16,426 nt of DNA, from assembly GCA_023436075.1 (NCBI GenBank), contig JAEZKS010000261.1:1-16426 (forward strand), in the 5' to 3' direction. The notes below the pieces were generated by a model. The model did no database searches, was not told the origin of the DNA, and worked only from the letters and a program-made list of their open reading frames with translations. This DNA comes from Methanobacteriota archaeon (lineage in GTDB: Archaea > Halobacteriota > Methanocellia > Methanocellales > Methanocellaceae). Shown piece after piece: positions 1 to 6,944 of this stretch (its first letter is position 1; each line of letters opens with the position of its first letter). A program made the translations under genes and the position numbers.

Positions 1-71
1 ATATTATTGTTATCGTTAGCGGTTTCATTTTACTCATATTCGTTCACCTGTTGTTTCATATATGTCGAGAC

Positions 72-98
72 GATAAGCGAAAAAGGAAAACACTTATC
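72..98 (-). terminator. Probable U-rich terminator after the lipoprotein operon
   Basis: A 6-bp inverted repeat (GATAAG at 72-77, CTTATC at 93-98) encloses a run that reads T-rich on the minus strand (TTTTCCTTTTT). It begins at the TGA stop of the minus-strand lipoprotein gene. Archaeal termination depends mainly on U-tracts, so the T-rich stretch is the stronger evidence and the hairpin may be incidental. Confidence 0.4.
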
Positions 99-717
99 AT
101 TTGATCATTTCGATTTGTGTCGGCACCTTGACCCACATGGGCCCGCGATGTCCTGGCATTACGAGGACTATCGCCGACATGTTGTCGATATCCGTCACTG
201 ACGGGGCGCCGTTCTGCATCAGCCCGATGATGGCGTGGTCGAGATCTGCCATGGAATATTCCATCGAGTACCCGTCGGGAGCAGAAACCCTGATGGTGTT
301 TATACCGTCAGGCACCCCTGCCCGGGCAAGTATGGCCGACATGGCCACGCCCGCGTAGTTCGCCGTCATCTGGACTGCGTCGCCGTGCATCGTCATCTTC
401 GAGGCGTTGCTCATCTGCACGAAGTCCATCTCCTTCAGGTCTGAGTAGTTCAGCGTGACCGGCGAGACGTTGCCGCCGGTGACGGTGATACTATAACTTG
501 GTATGTCCCCGAGGACCTCTTTCAGCTCCTCCGGGGCGGGCTCCGGCTCGGGACAGCACGAAGGATCTGGCGTCGGCGTTGCTGTAGCTGCCGGGGTCGG
601 AGATGGCTCCGTCGTATCGGCGGAACCAGATGTGCACCCGGACATGGCGACGCTAACCAGCAGCGTGAGCGCCAGCAGCATGGTCGCAATACTTCTTCTC
701 GTCAGCAATTCGTTCAC
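97..717 (-). CDS. Lipoprotein with SUOX-like (molybdopterin-binding-fold) domain, copy A
   Basis: Predicted surface-anchored lipoprotein of 206 residues. A hydrophobic signal segment (about residues 10-27) ends in the lipobox AMSGC with Cys28 as lipidation site. A Thr/Pro/Ala linker (about 36-65, with a Cys-Cys pair) leads to a globular domain (about 70-206). That domain has the layout I associate with the oxidoreductase molybdopterin-binding superfamily: ITVTGG...LNYSDLKEM, then APDGYS, then LVMPGHRG and WVKVPTQIEM. The catalytic cysteine of true sulfite oxidases is not visible, so binding rather than catalysis is more likely. The domain is closely similar to that of the lipoprotein ending at 2896. 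The farthest start is GTG at 717, but its GGTGA could instead be the ribosome binding site for TTG at 708. It is the last gene of a minus-strand series but has its own 200-base upstream region with GTTAAAC boxes. The fold call is from motif memory, not a search. Confidence 0.8.
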   Translation of the reverse strand: MNELLTRRSIATMLLALTLLVSVAMSGCTSGSADTTEPSPTPAATATPTPDPSCCPEPEPAPEELKEVLGDIPSYSITVTGGNVSPVTLNYSDLKEMDFVQMSNASKMTMHGDAVQMTANYAGVAMSAILARAGVPDGINTIRVSAPDGYSMEYSMADLDHAIIGLMQNGAPSVTDIDNMSAIVLVMPGHRGPMWVKVPTQIEMIK

Positions 718-823
718 CTTTGATCAATGGAAAGCGAGTAGCGAACGTGCCGTAAGATCGAACACTGGCCATACCCGCCCAACCATCTGCAATGTTAGCC
801 TTAGCTCATCACTATGATTTAAT

Positions 824-867
824 ACTTTCGTTTAACAATATTAAACAGTATATCGTTTACGTTAAAC
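824..867 (-). promoter_or_regulatory. Cluster of GTTAAAC-type boxes upstream of lipoprotein A
   Basis: This 44-base AT-rich stretch holds GTTTAAC (830-836), TTAAAC (841-846) and GTTTACGTTAAAC (855-867). The first two form an inverted repeat with a short spacer and the third is nearly self-palindromic. On the minus strand it lies about 110-150 bases before the lipoprotein A start, and a TATA-like ATTAAATC follows. The shared ACTTTCGTT run is also found in the tfx promoter palindrome. I infer an operator. The rest of 718-923 shows nothing else. Confidence 0.4.
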
Positions 868-923
868 AAGAGAATAAAATGCAAATGCTGAGATGTCTCT
901 GATGCCTGCATCACCTGGCTACA

Positions 924-2030
924 TCAGAACTGATGTACGAAAATGGGTATGTACATGTCCGCAGGCAAAAGCGTGCCATGGTTGCCCGCATCGCCAGACG
1001 TGTGACAGCCATGATCGGCCCAGACGACCAGCACTGTGCCTGGATCCAGGGTTTCCATCATCCGTCCTGCCAGTTCGTCGGCGAGCTTCATCGACGCTTC
1101 GCCCTCGGGAGAATACGGGCCGTACTGGTGCATGACCAGGTCCGTGCTCTTGAGATGGATGATGATGAGGTTCGCGCCTTCCTTGTATTGCCTGATCGCC
1201 GCGTCAACTGCCTCATCATCGGCCGTTCCATCCTTATCTACGTCCACGTTGTTGATAGTACCCTTGACGCTCACTGGCGACGAGGTGCCATCGGTCCAGA
1301 CAGCTTTCATCCCGTGGCCATCCACAATGTCCAGCATCGTCTCGTTATCCGGGAGGTACCCTCGGAAGTCTGCTTTGATTAGGTCGGGCGGCTGTCCGGT
1401 CACCATCGCCTTTGCATTGTTCTGGGACACCGATGGATATACCGCCATGGCCTTGATCGGCTCGCCGAGCGATGAGATGTTGGCGATCAGCCCTTTCTGC
1501 ATGGCGTTCTCATAGCGCTCATATCCGAAGGCATCGATATAGAACAGCACGACCTGTTTAGTTTTGTACGGGATCAGGCCGGGCTTCGATACGCCTGCGT
1601 CCAGCGCGTACAGCACGGACGGCTCGATGTCCGGCGTCGAAGTCGAAAGCTTTTCAGTGACCTGCACATCCACGTCGTCAGCACGGGATAGGCTGCCGTC
1701 GTAATAGATGCTGCCATTTTCCGTGACGAGCATGCCCCGGTCCTGATCGGCGTTCAATGCCACATCCGCCCATTCGTAGGTCGTCCCGTCGAATGACACC
1801 GACGTCATGGGGTAGACGCCATAGTAATAGAGGAATATCTCGAGGGGTATGCCCGTGATCCCGTCGTATGTCTGGCTGCAGTTGATCAGCTGTCCATACA
1901 GTCTACTGTTGATGCTTGCCGAAGCGTTGCCATCGATGCTGAATGACCAGCCGACAGCGTCGTCGACACATCCATCGATTGCGATCAGCGCCAGGAACAG
2001 GAATGGCAGCAGAGCCACCTTCCCGTCCAC
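924..2030 (-). CDS. Exported alkaline-phosphatase-superfamily hydrolase with SUOX-like N-terminal domain
   Basis: Protein of 368 residues. An N-terminal hydrophobic segment is followed by a possible lipobox (AIDGC, Cys21). Residues about 28-125 resemble the SUOX-like domain of the neighbours (GIPLEIFLYYYGVYPMTSV). Residues about 157-368 form an alkaline phosphatase/phosphodiesterase-type domain with a plausible full metal set: Asp166 in LFYIDAFG, nucleophile candidate Ser202 (or Ser200) in YPSVSQNN, Asp297 and His301 in STDLVMHQYG, Asp339-His340 in WADHG, and His351 in GNHG. Members of this superfamily hydrolyse phosphate mono- or diesters, or isomerise phosphosugars, using two metals. The substrate is not predictable. 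The start is GTG, directly after the TAA stop of the upstream gene (TAAGTG), with ribosome binding site GAGGTGG at proper distance, so the two genes are translationally coupled. The exact specificity and the lipidation are inferences. Confidence 0.85.
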   Translation of the reverse strand: MDGKVALLPFLFLALIAIDGCVDDAVGWSFSIDGNASASINSRLYGQLINCSQTYDGITGIPLEIFLYYYGVYPMTSVSFDGTTYEWADVALNADQDRGMLVTENGSIYYDGSLSRADDVDVQVTEKLSTSTPDIEPSVLYALDAGVSKPGLIPYKTKQVVLFYIDAFGYERYENAMQKGLIANISSLGEPIKAMAVYPSVSQNNAKAMVTGQPPDLIKADFRGYLPDNETMLDIVDGHGMKAVWTDGTSSPVSVKGTINNVDVDKDGTADDEAVDAAIRQYKEGANLIIIHLKSTDLVMHQYGPYSPEGEASMKLADELAGRMMETLDPGTVLVVWADHGCHTSGDAGNHGTLLPADMYIPIFVHQF

Positions 2031-2852
2031 TTATTCCACCTCTATCGAGTCGACGGTTTTCCAGCCAGACTGCAGCGTATCGTTGGTGGCAAGCTTGACG
2101 TCATCATGGAACCTCGTAAGGAACAGGCTCCCTATAAGCACTTCTTCCCTGTCGAAGCTTTCCGTTGATCCGCCACCGGATATGGTCACGTTCGAGAAGC
2201 CCGGATAGCCTTCCCGGAACAGGAAAGCTGCCAGTGAAATGCCATGGGCCACGCCTGCGGTCTCGACCTTGAACTCCCTGTCACCAGGACGGTAGATTGT
2301 AGACATGCGGTAAAACGGCATCGTGGAGATGCCATCGTCCAGCATGTTGCCATAGGAGATCTTTCTGCCGTTGAGCAGGATCGAGCTCCCTGCGTCCTCA
2401 TCGACGACCACCACGTACCGGACGTTCTTCACCCACGAATTGATGGGCAGGTTGCCACCGAGGAGGCGTACTGAGGCGCTGTCCGGCACAAAGATCATCT
2501 CGTTCGTCACATTACTCTTGTTGATCGTCACCTGGTAGTCGTCGGCATAGATCGAGAGCCGGTCGTACTCGTCGATGCCATAAGCCGCGAGGAACTCCGG
2601 CACCGGCACTCCGACCGACGACTCCTCTCCGGTACGGTTCCGGATCGATGGGACGTCGGACATTTTCAGCGAGAAGATGTCACTGACCTGGATGGAGATA
2701 TCTTTCGGCGCGTCGCCCGTCAGCATTATCGTACCGTTGAAGGTACGTGCTGAGGCTGGATTTTCCAGGCCCTTATCGATGGCGAGGGCGCTGGCGGCAA
2801 TCGCCAGACCGATCACTATTCCTGCAAGTAGGTATCTATGGGCCTGCTTCAT
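2031..2852 (-). CDS. Membrane-anchored exported protein with two SUOX-like repeats
   Basis: Protein of 273 residues with an N-terminal hydrophobic segment (about residues 6-26) acting as signal peptide or membrane anchor. No lipobox cysteine is visible. The rest falls into two halves that look like divergent copies of one domain: one with VPEFLAAYGI, LSIYADDYQV and a VKNVRYVVVV strand, the other with GISLAAFLFREGYP, NVTISGG and a final WKTVDSIEVE strand. This is the strand order seen in the neighbouring SUOX-like lipoproteins. I chose ATG at 2852 because GGAGG lies seven bases before it. The frame extends to a TTG at 2876, which leaves that site unexplained. The gene ends in TAA immediately before the GTG of the hydrolase, so the two proteins probably act together. 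The function is unknown and the repeat call is by eye. Confidence 0.75.
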   Translation of the reverse strand: MKQAHRYLLAGIVIGLAIAASALAIDKGLENPASARTFNGTIMLTGDAPKDISIQVSDIFSLKMSDVPSIRNRTGEESSVGVPVPEFLAAYGIDEYDRLSIYADDYQVTINKSNVTNEMIFVPDSASVRLLGGNLPINSWVKNVRYVVVVDEDAGSSILLNGRKISYGNMLDDGISTMPFYRMSTIYRPGDREFKVETAGVAHGISLAAFLFREGYPGFSNVTISGGGSTESFDREEVLIGSLFLTRFHDDVKLATNDTLQSGWKTVDSIEVE

Positions 2853-2895
2853 TGGCATTCCTCCGGGTTCAGTCAACGTCGACGCTTTGACAGGC

Positions 2896-3587
2896 TCAGG
2901 CTGGAGTGATCACTATCTGCGTCGGCACTTTAATCCAGCTGCTGCCGTAGTCTCCCGGCACTACAAGCTGGATCGGATTATCGCCGTCTATGTTGGTATC
3001 GAGTGCCACATCGTTCCTCTTCAGCCCCAGTATCGTCCCCTGAAGCTGGGCTGCCGTGAAATCAGGTGATGAGAACCCATCCGATGCGGTCATCGTGATC
3101 GTGAATGATCCGCTCGGCAAGCCAGCCTTCGCCAGGATATCCATAGTAGACACGCCTACCCATTCGCTGGTCACAGATGTACCGCTATGCTTTTGCATGG
3201 TAGCTGTCATCTTGACCATGCTCATGGCCTTCAGGTCTGAATAGGTGAGAGTGACTGGCGATGTCGTACCGCCTGTAATGACAATGCTGTAGCTAATGTC
3301 GGGCAGTCCTTCTTTGAGAGTGTCGCCGCCCTCGTTTGCCCAGTGGAATTCGTATTGTATCCATCTGGGTTCGTCTGGTGTTGGTGTGGCTGGTAGTGGT
3401 GTCGGTGTTGCCGTTATGACCGGTGTTGCCGTCGGGGAACCGGAGTAGGCGTAGGCGTCGCCGTCGGCTCCACAGTCGGAGCAGGAGTCGGAGAAACATC
3501 CATACTCCCGGTACAGCCAGACACCGTCAGAGATAGCGCTAATACCATCAGCGTCGTTATTACCAGAGTCGCTTTTATGGCTCTCAT
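2896..3587 (-). CDS. Lipoprotein with SUOX-like domain, copy C, split by an apparent frameshift
   Basis: Two overlapping frames together make one complete lipoprotein of about 230 residues. From ATG at 3587 the first frame gives a signal peptide and lipobox TVSGC (Cys25), then a Thr/Pro linker ending ...TPTPTPVP. It then runs to a TAA near 3415. The continuing linker (SPTATPVITATPTP) and the folded domain lie in another frame that is open to 2896. One extra C within the CCCC run (GGGG on the plus strand, 3434-3437) would join them as ...PVPPTATPVITATP. The domain (ISYSIVITGG, LTYSDLKAM, TASDGFSS, LVVPGDYG, WIKVPTQIVI) is a close paralogue of lipoprotein A. The break may be a real inactivating indel, a phase-variable tract, a recoding site or a sequencing error. 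The intact reading of the domain after it argues for a recent event or an artefact. Confidence 0.7.
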
Positions 3588-3659
3588 GTAAATGCACACT
3601 CGTGAAATTATGGATGAATATACAGGACTATGTCCGGGTATCGCCTTGATACTCCTGCA

Positions 3660-4196
3660 TTACTTGACCCGTATGCTCACTAGATCATAGACCCAACACG
3701 TGCCGTAGTACTGGCTCGGTACGATGACCCGTAGCGATCTGTCGGGTTCGGAGTCGATGGCCAGGATAGACTGGTTGTCCCCCCGTATCTCCGATATCCA
3801 CACAGTTGCGGAATACCCGTCCGCACCCGTGAACTCGAGGGTCGTGGCATTGTCGTACATTTTGAAGCTGTCCAGCACCGCGTTGAGCGAAGCGCCTGAC
3901 GCATCCATGTGCCTTTCGACATGCTGCGAAGAGTAGTTGATGCTGATGGATATCTGCGGGTACTTCTTTAAGTCGGCGACCGTGAGGTTCATCGAGTCCT
4001 GGAGGTTCCCGGTAACCAGGATCGTCTGGGCGCTCTTTTGCTCTGGCGTCAGCGTCACGACAGGTGTAGCTGTCGCCGTGGGAGAGATCGTCGGCGACGG
4101 TGATTCGTCGGAGCCGGATGACGTGCATCCGGATAGAGTGACTGCAACGATTAGTGCCAGCATCGCCGGCACGGTGACAAATATCGATCGTTTCAT
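3660..4196 (-). CDS. Lipoprotein with SUOX-like domain, copy D
   Basis: Protein of 178 residues and the first gene of the minus-strand lipoprotein series. Residues 1-23 form a signal peptide ending in lipobox TLSGC (Cys24). A Ser/Thr/Pro linker runs to about residue 55. The domain (about 58-178) shows LVTGNLQDSMNLTVADLKKYP, a middle region with LNAVLDSFKM, FTGADGYSATVW, and the terminal strands LRVIVPSQYYG and VYDLVSIRVK, the same order as in its neighbours. It has a Cys in YGTCWVYD that the other copies lack. Whether this matters for ligand binding is unknown. The ATG start has only a weak AGGCGA site. The 72-base gap to copy C fits co-transcription. It diverges from the mop-transporter pair, which suggests shared control. 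It is assigned as a binding or surface protein. No enzymatic residues were recognised. Confidence 0.78.
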   Translation of the reverse strand: MKRSIFVTVPAMLALIVAVTLSGCTSSGSDESPSPTISPTATATPVVTLTPEQKSAQTILVTGNLQDSMNLTVADLKKYPQISISINYSSQHVERHMDASGASLNAVLDSFKMYDNATTLEFTGADGYSATVWISEIRGDNQSILAIDSEPDRSLRVIVPSQYYGTCWVYDLVSIRVK

Positions 4197-4286
4197 GTAT
4201 AATTCGCCTGTCCGTGAAGGTCTGGCTAATGCAAGGGCATATGTGTCATTGTCATGCCAGATTCAGCACATATGTATTAATCGCTT

Positions 4287-4340
4287 TTATTTAATATTTT
4301 TGATAAACATACTTATAAGATTTAAATGTTTTATTAAACT
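4287..4340 (-). promoter_or_regulatory. Promoter region of the lipoprotein operon
   Basis: An AT-rich block upstream of lipoprotein D. On the minus strand it contains CTTATAAG and TATTAAATAAAA as TATA candidates, preceded by a GTTTAAT box (ATTAAAC on the plus strand, 4333-4339). Spacing would give a 5' leader of about 60-80 bases. CTTATAAG is itself symmetrical, so plus-strand use is also possible. Confidence 0.4.
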
Positions 4341-4668
4341 GAGATCGTGACAACTGCGTTTAATGCCTGCAACGAGATTGGCTGCCTGTAGTCTGGATCA
4401 GGAAAATGGTCGCAGCGGATGGTAAACGATTGCTGTCGCCGAATATTTGCATCAGTTAAAAATTACAGCAGGGACGGGCGCTATTGGTGCCTTGGTGTTT
4501 CAGGAGGTGAATGACTGTATGTCGTGCGGCGTGACGACAGCCGCGCGATCTTTCCCGCCCCCGCCGTCGGTATACCCTGGTTTGCGCTTGTACGGAAACC
4601 TGTATTCAGAGTTTAGGAGGTATCTGGCTATGATTTCCAGACAGGAATCAATGTACTAACCCATTGTA
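4341..4668 (+). other. Intergenic stretch with a doubtful small ORF (4519-4659)
   Basis: This is the largest gene-poor stretch. It contains AGGAGGTG at 4502-4509, nine bases before ATG 4519, which opens a 46-codon frame to TAA at 4657-4659 (MSCGVTTAARSFPPPP..., ending RRYLAMISRQESMY). A second site, AGGAGGT, precedes an in-frame ATG for the last nine codons. Two small hairpins are present (TGTCGT/ACGACA at about 4520-4539, and GGCGC/GTGCC before the first site). The two strong ribosome binding sites are unusual for non-coding DNA, but the encoded peptide is unrecognised and low in complexity. It could equally be an untranslated leader. Confidence 0.3.
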
Positions 4669-4716
4669 TTTAAACATTTTGTTAAACAATTGAAAAAATG
4701 TTATTTTTATATATTA
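4669..4716 (+). promoter_or_regulatory. Promoter and GTTAAAC boxes for mop
   Basis: Two direct boxes, TTTAAAC (4669-4675) and GTTAAAC (4681-4687), lie about 20 bases before a TATA box (TTTTTATATATT, 4705-4716). Transcription would start near 4740, giving a leader of about 60 bases to the mop ATG. The upstream position suits an activator, but this is inferred. Confidence 0.5.
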
Positions 4717-4802
4717 ACAGTATTGAAATGAACGCAATTGCCGGAGAATTTTTCAAGAAAGTATATCCTGATGGCAACCAGTAATCTTTCAGGTGATTGT
4801 AA

Positions 4803-5006
4803 ATGTCCATCAGCGTACGCAATAAGTTCCCGGGAACAGTCAAGGAAATCAAAAAGGGCGGCGTAGTTGCAGAGGTCGTAGTCGACGCAGGCGGCCATAC
4901 CATCGTATCGGTGATCACGAACGACGCGGTTGACGATTTGAAGCTCAAGGTCGGCGATAAGGTCACCGCCATGGTAAAGTCTACATCGGTTATTATCCAG
5001 AAGTAG
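4803..5006 (+). CDS. mop: Mop/TOBE-domain molybdate-binding protein (molbindin)
   Basis: A 67-residue protein that is a single Mop (TOBE) domain from end to end: SVRNKFPGTVKEIKKGGVVA, DAGGHTIVSVITNDAV, LKVGDKVTAMVKSTSVII. Such molbindins oligomerise and bind molybdate or tungstate in the cytoplasm, serving as storage or buffering proteins. The length is normal for the single-domain type. ATG at 4803 is preceded by AGGTGA at good spacing. The next gene, 52 bases downstream, is a molybdate-type transporter, so the pair probably forms one operon for oxyanion uptake and holding. Whether Mo, W or both are bound cannot be told from sequence. Confidence 0.93.
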   Translation: MSISVRNKFPGTVKEIKKGGVVAEVVVDAGGHTIVSVITNDAVDDLKLKVGDKVTAMVKSTSVIIQK

Positions 5007-5058
5007 GACTTTCCTGAGAACGCTTAGCTTAATAACATTAAAAACCTATTTTCTTTTC

Positions 5059-6192
5059 ATGCCCGAGCCGAAGTTCACGCTGCCCGAGTTTACCGGCTCT
5101 CTCGCCGATCTCGGCACGATCATCCCCTTCGTGTTGATCGCCGTCGGCTTCTCCGGCATGAAGCTTGGCCCCATCCTGCTGGCATTCGGGCTATTTTACA
5201 TCATCTCGGGCCTGGTATATCGGCTGCCGGTGGCCGCAGAGCCGCTGAAGGTGGTCGGCGCCATCAGTATATCAGCCGGGCTGACCCACGGCGAGATCAT
5301 CGGCGCCGGCCTCTTCGTCGGCCTGTTCTTCCTTTTGATCGGCGTAACAGGCATCATCAATTACATTGAGAAGATATTTCCGCTGAGCCTGATCCGTGGC
5401 GTGCAGCTCGGACTGGCGCTGGTCCTGCTGTACAAAGGCAGCCAGTACATCTGGGGCGACCTGTACATGGGGCTGATCGCCGTGGGCATATTCCTGTTCG
5501 CGCGCGTGCTAAGCGACCGCCGCAACGACCTGAACTTCCCCGGGGCGCTGATCGTCTTTGTCGTCGGCATCGCATACGGGGTCTATCACTTCGGCATTCC
5601 CTCGGTTCAGCTTGGCATACCGCTTGACTTTTACCTGCCGGGCATCGACGAGCTGGTCGGCGGCGTGTACAAGGCTGGCATCGCACAGGTGCCACTGACG
5701 TTGACCAACGCTGTCCTCGCGACCAGCCTGCTGGCATCCGACCTCTTTAAAGAGAAGATCTCGAACAAAAAGCTGTCCGTCACCATCGGCGCCACGAACG
5801 TGGTTGCGCCTTTCTTCGGCGGCTTCCCCATGTGCCACGGCGCCGGCGGCATGGCCGCACATTATCGGTTTGGCGCGAAAACGGGTGGCGCTGACATCAT
5901 GATCGGCCTGTTGTTCGTGGCAGTCTCATTTGTGGCTACCTCGGCTATGCTTGAGATCATTCCGTATGGCATCATGGGCGCGCTCCTTTTCTTCACCGGG
6001 GCAGAACTGCTTCGGAACGCGATCAAGACGGATCGCTACATCATCACAGGTGCAATGGGCGTGGTCACGCTCTTGGCTGACCCGACGATAGGCCTTCTCG
6101 CTGGCATCGCATTATATCTCGTACACTGGCTTGCTAAAGGACGCCGATTCGGGCATCTTCTCGATAGGGGTCCCGGTAGTAATGTAAAATAG
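5059..6192 (+). CDS. MOT1-family molybdate/sulfate transporter
   Basis: A polytopic membrane protein of 377 residues with about ten hydrophobic segments. It has the features I associate with the MOT1/SulP-related molybdate transporter family: an N-terminal GSLADLGTIIPFV, the PVAAEPLKVVGAISISAGLT region (about residues 57-76), and the second signature around residues 258-276 (MCHGAGGMAAHYRFGAKTGG). Eukaryotic MOT1 proteins are high-affinity molybdate transporters, and archaeal members are usually annotated as putative sulfate/molybdate transporters. There is no STAS domain, as expected for MOT1 rather than classical SulP. The ATG start at 5059 follows an AT-rich stretch without a clear ribosome binding site, so it may be translated from the mop transcript. 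Neighbouring Mop, MoeA and FmdB genes support molybdate over sulfate as substrate. This is an inference from context. Confidence 0.9.
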   Translation: MPEPKFTLPEFTGSLADLGTIIPFVLIAVGFSGMKLGPILLAFGLFYIISGLVYRLPVAAEPLKVVGAISISAGLTHGEIIGAGLFVGLFFLLIGVTGIINYIEKIFPLSLIRGVQLGLALVLLYKGSQYIWGDLYMGLIAVGIFLFARVLSDRRNDLNFPGALIVFVVGIAYGVYHFGIPSVQLGIPLDFYLPGIDELVGGVYKAGIAQVPLTLTNAVLATSLLASDLFKEKISNKKLSVTIGATNVVAPFFGGFPMCHGAGGMAAHYRFGAKTGGADIMIGLLFVAVSFVATSAMLEIIPYGIMGALLFFTGAELLRNAIKTDRYIITGAMGVVTLLADPTIGLLAGIALYLVHWLAKGRRFGHLLDRGPGSNVK

Positions 6193-6202
6193 TTACATTA
6201 GA

Positions 6203-6254
6203 TATAAATACAATTAACAATAGGTTATAATGATAGCGCTTGCTATTATATAAT
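6203..6254 (+). promoter_or_regulatory. Promoter of lipoprotein B with an inverted repeat
   Basis: Two TATA candidates are seen: TATAAATA (6203-6210) and TTATATAAT (6246-6254). Between them ATAGC-gctt-GCTAT (6233-6246) forms a short inverted repeat. Because GAGGT at 6268 is a proper ribosome binding site, the upstream TATA (start near 6232) fits better. That would place the repeat at the transcription start, where a regulator or a 5' hairpin could act. Confidence 0.4.
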
Positions 6255-6280
6255 CTATATAGTAATCGAGGTATGTTGGT

Positions 6281-6823
6281 ATGAGATCCTTTAATGTATC
6301 TGCGATATTCGTAATGTTAGCAGTATTGATCATGGCTCTGGCGATCAGCGGCTGCACCTCGCCGACGCCCACCGTAACGCCCACTCTGGAACCCTCCGTA
6401 ACGCCGACACCCGAGCCGTCTGGCCCGGCGGTTCTGACTGTCGACGGGAAAGTCAACACCCCGCTCAACCTGTCGCTTAGCGACCTGAAGGGCTACACAC
6501 AATACAATGCTGCGTGGGTAAACACTGCCGGTAACGGCTCCTATAATGGCACCGGCCCGAAACTGCTTGACATTCTGAACAAGACCAGCCTGCAGAGCGG
6601 TGCGATCAACGTCACGTTCTTCGCCAGTGACAGCTTCAATAACACCATGACGCTGGCAGACCTGAATGGCAAATACAACGACACGATCGTCGCATGGGAG
6701 TGGACTGGCGTGGACAGGAACAACGTTAATCTTACCAACGTGAACAATACGCTCCAGCTCATTGTCCCCGGCGGTAGCACCAAGAACCAGGTCAAACTGC
6801 TGGTACAGATAACCGTATCGTAA
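6281..6823 (+). CDS. Lipoprotein with SUOX-like domain, copy B
   Basis: A 180-residue lipoprotein. The signal peptide ends in lipobox AISGC (Cys25), followed by a Thr/Pro linker (about 26-50). The domain (about 52-180) has the clearest resemblance to the oxidoreductase molybdopterin-binding superfamily in this window: LTVDGKVNTPLNLSLSDLKG, then NGTGPKLLDILNKTSL, VTFFASDSFNNTMTLADL, and LQLIVPGGSTKNQVKLLVQITV. No cysteine follows the lipobox Cys, so the molybdenum ligand of sulfite oxidase is missing. Many NxS/T sequons suggest surface glycosylation. ATG 6281 has GAGGT eight bases upstream. It lies on the transporter strand but has its own promoter, and a strong terminator follows. A binding role at the cell surface is my inference. 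Confidence 0.8.
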   Translation: MRSFNVSAIFVMLAVLIMALAISGCTSPTPTVTPTLEPSVTPTPEPSGPAVLTVDGKVNTPLNLSLSDLKGYTQYNAAWVNTAGNGSYNGTGPKLLDILNKTSLQSGAINVTFFASDSFNNTMTLADLNGKYNDTIVAWEWTGVDRNNVNLTNVNNTLQLIVPGGSTKNQVKLLVQITVS

Positions 6824-6829
6824 ACGATG

Positions 6830-6864
6830 GATGGCAGCAGGACTGCCATCTTTCTCCTCTTTTT
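6830..6864 (+). terminator. Hairpin terminator after lipoprotein B
   Basis: A perfect 8-bp stem (GATGGCAG 6830-6837, CTGCCATC 6843-6850) with a 5-base loop begins seven bases after the TAA stop and is followed by TTTCTCCTCTTTTT. This looks like a strong intrinsic-type terminator separating the transporter/lipoprotein block from fmdE. Confidence 0.75.
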
Positions 6865-6882
6865 GACTCGTACAATAAAACG

Positions 6883-6921
6883 ATTAAACATGACCTGCAG
6901 GTTTATCAAAATTTTTATATA
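6883..6921 (+). promoter_or_regulatory. fmdE promoter with ATTAAAC box and ACCTGCAGGT palindrome
   Basis: ATTAAAC (6883-6889) and a perfect palindrome ACCTGCAGGT (6893-6902) lie just before TTTTTATATA (6912-6921). The TATA box is only about 25 bases before the fmdE ATG, so the mRNA may be leaderless or nearly so. The palindrome sits near the TFB-recognition position and could be an operator. Confidence 0.5.
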
Positions 6922-6944
6922 CGAGCCGGTTTTACAGGAATGAG

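Noticed and set aside
3685..4128. A 147-residue frame overlapping lipoprotein D
   Set aside because: It has no start context, and its charged composition is typical of an alternative frame in GC-rich DNA. The lipobox frame explains the region.
4350..4800. Molybdenum-cofactor riboswitch upstream of mop
   Set aside because: No part matches the Moco consensus I know, and that class is bacterial. Only simple hairpins were seen.
97..6823. Calling the lipoproteins sulfite oxidase-like enzymes
   Set aside because: The SUOX catalytic Cys and Arg surroundings are not visible in any copy, so only the fold resemblance is claimed.
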